NCBI GenBank assembly: GCA_902780505.1
Contig: CACZFN010000001.1
Coordinates: 1-64,000, forward strand
Length of the DNA stretch: 64,000 bases
DNA from: an uncultured Ruminococcus sp.
GTDB lineage: Bacteria; Bacillota; Clostridia; Oscillospirales; Ruminococcaceae
Reading direction: 5' to 3'
The notes beneath the pieces were generated by a model. That model was given only the letters and a program-made list of their open reading frames with translations, ran no database searches and was not told the DNA's origin. Below are positions 63,037 to 64,000 of the stretch, piece by piece (within the stretch, counting starts at the first letter, position 1; each line of letters begins with the position of its first letter). The position numbers were made by a program, and so were the translations under genes.

Positions 63037-63999
63037 TTAATTCCTTATCACCCTGAATTTTTCATCAAGGTCACTGCAAGGGGTTATCCTGATATCAATT
63101 CCCTTGCTTTTAAAATAATCTATATTGCATTTTTTCTGCCCGAGTGCCTTGCTCAGGTCTTTTGGGCTGACTTTTATCTCAGCTCTTTTAATATCGCTGT
63201 CATCAAGCGCCTTTTCAAAAAGATGCCTGAACCTTATACCCTCACAAAGTTCGCGGAAAGCGGGGTGATAATACCCGCCGACCATATCACGCTCGACAAA
63301 TTCACTTGCATGAAGTCCGCATTTTATAACCCTGATACCTGCGTTTTCAAAAGCGTCAAGCATATCGGCACAAATATCTATCACTGTCTGCACCGGCATA
63401 GTCTTATACTCACCTGACATATAAAGCGCACCAAGTTTTGTTCCTTTAAGTATGACAACAGGGTATATCCTTACTGTATCAGGGGCAATAGAGATCACTT
63501 TTTCTATATTGTCATACTCTTTTTGAATATCACTTTTATATAGCCCTACCATAAGCTGTAAACCAAGTTCAATGCCGAAGTTCTTTATAAGTTCACTTGC
63601 ATAAAAAACATCTTCAGACAAATGTCCGCGTTCGTTTGCCAAAAGGACTTCATCGTTCAAAGACTGTGCACCAAGCTCTATTGCGGTAACATTATACTGC
63701 CTTAAAAGTGACAGTATTTCATCATCAATATAATCGGGGCGTGTGGATATACGTATACCCCTGAACTTGCCATCACCCACAAATTCATTTGCCGCTTCAA
63801 GCAGCAATATCATATAATCCCTTTTTATCGCTGTAAAGCTGCCTCCGAAAAACGCTATTTCCGTGTTTTCAGGGGATCCGACCTCTGATAAGGCTTTAGT
63901 GCAGATACGCCTGACATCATCTGCCTTCGGGGCTTTATCCTCACCGCTTATTGTACGCTGATCGCAAAAAGCACATAAATGCGGACAGCCAACGTGAGG
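63037..63999 (-). CDS. Radical SAM protein (Elp3-like), 5' end outside window
   Basis: At least 320 residues; the frame is open through the right edge (63999). The cluster motif CPHLCAFCDQ is near the visible N-terminus, followed by FFGGSFTAI, then SAM-radical landmarks ISTRPDYID, IELGAQSLND, GLQLMVGL and RIYPVVILKGT. It matches the Elp3-like COG1243-related radical SAM group that commonly lies between rnc and smc in clostridia. The substrate is not known. The start is outside, and ATG 63813 is an internal codon. Confidence 0.88.
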   Translation of the reverse strand, partial: PHVGCPHLCAFCDQRTISGEDKAPKADDVRRICTKALSEVGSPENTEIAFFGGSFTAIKRDYMILLLEAANEFVGDGKFRGIRISTRPDYIDDEILSLLRQYNVTAIELGAQSLNDEVLLANERGHLSEDVFYASELIKNFGIELGLQLMVGLYKSDIQKEYDNIEKVISIAPDTVRIYPVVILKGTKLGALYMSGEYKTMPVQTVIDICADMLDAFENAGIRVIKCGLHASEFVERDMVGGYYHPAFRELCEGIRFRHLFEKALDDSDIKRAEIKVSPKDLSKALGQKKCNIDYFKSKGIDIRITPCSDLDEKFRVIRN

Positions 64000-64000
64000 A

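Overview
The window reads as the chromosome of a Gram-positive, anaerobic, gut or rumen clostridium close to Ruminococcus (Oscillospiraceae). The pointers are moderate GC, strong AGGAGG-type ribosome binding sites, consensus sigma-A promoters with 17-bp spacers, a GH9 cellulase with a CBM4-like module, the DapL route to meso-diaminopimelate, the sporulation pair spmA/spmB with an AbrB/SpoVT-type regulator, and clostridial families such as DUF5685 and the CD1247 N-terminal domain. This is inferred from gene content; no rRNA or tRNA gene was seen.

Layout. 1-2.2 kb: an HTH/zinc-ribbon regulator cut by the window edge and a frameshifted HTH-TPR regulator. 2.3-4.1 kb: a vWA protein and a macro-domain/HTH protein on the minus strand. 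4.4-6.5 kb: a non-canonical EF-G paralogue. 6.5-10.4 kb: a membrane-anchored GH9 cellulase behind a zinc-ribbon membrane protein. 10.5-13.9 kb: ilvB-ilvN-ilvC. 15-21.4 kb: carA, one continuous carB-dapF fusion gene, and dapL. 21.6-25.2 kb: an NlpC/P60 hydrolase and two lipoproteins. 25.2-30 kb: cysK and a five-gene run (DUF5685, a J-domain protein with a cysteine-rich tail, two membrane proteins, an acyl-ACP thioesterase). 30-36.5 kb: envelope proteins, spmAB and abrB. 36.5-43.2 kb: a seven-gene polyamine operon. 43.3-46.7 kb: an orphan EIIA domain, an ABC-F ATPase and ribU under an FMN riboswitch. 47-52.3 kb: CD1247-like protein and efp, preceded by pepP-like, aroQ and a DNA-repair/HAD operon. 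52.3 kb to the end: rpsU, then a tight eleven-gene run from a radical SAM protein through smc, ftsY, rdgB, yhbY, nadD, yqeK and rsfS to leuS.

How genes work together. The car/dap operon joins pyrimidine/arginine precursor supply to the last two steps of the meso-DAP branch, and CarB and DapF form one 1349-residue polypeptide. The polyamine operon makes putrescine from arginine (SpeA, SpeB) and encodes two complete routes from putrescine to spermidine: SpeD/SpeE and carboxyspermidine dehydrogenase/NspC. It also holds a small barstar-like protein. Most other blocks are housekeeping. No CRISPR array, prophage, insertion sequence or integron was found.

For novelty I rank highest the CarB-DapF fusion, the dual-route spermidine operon, the DUF5685 / cysteine-tailed J-protein pair, and a 27-nt motif shared by two promoters 14.5 kb apart.
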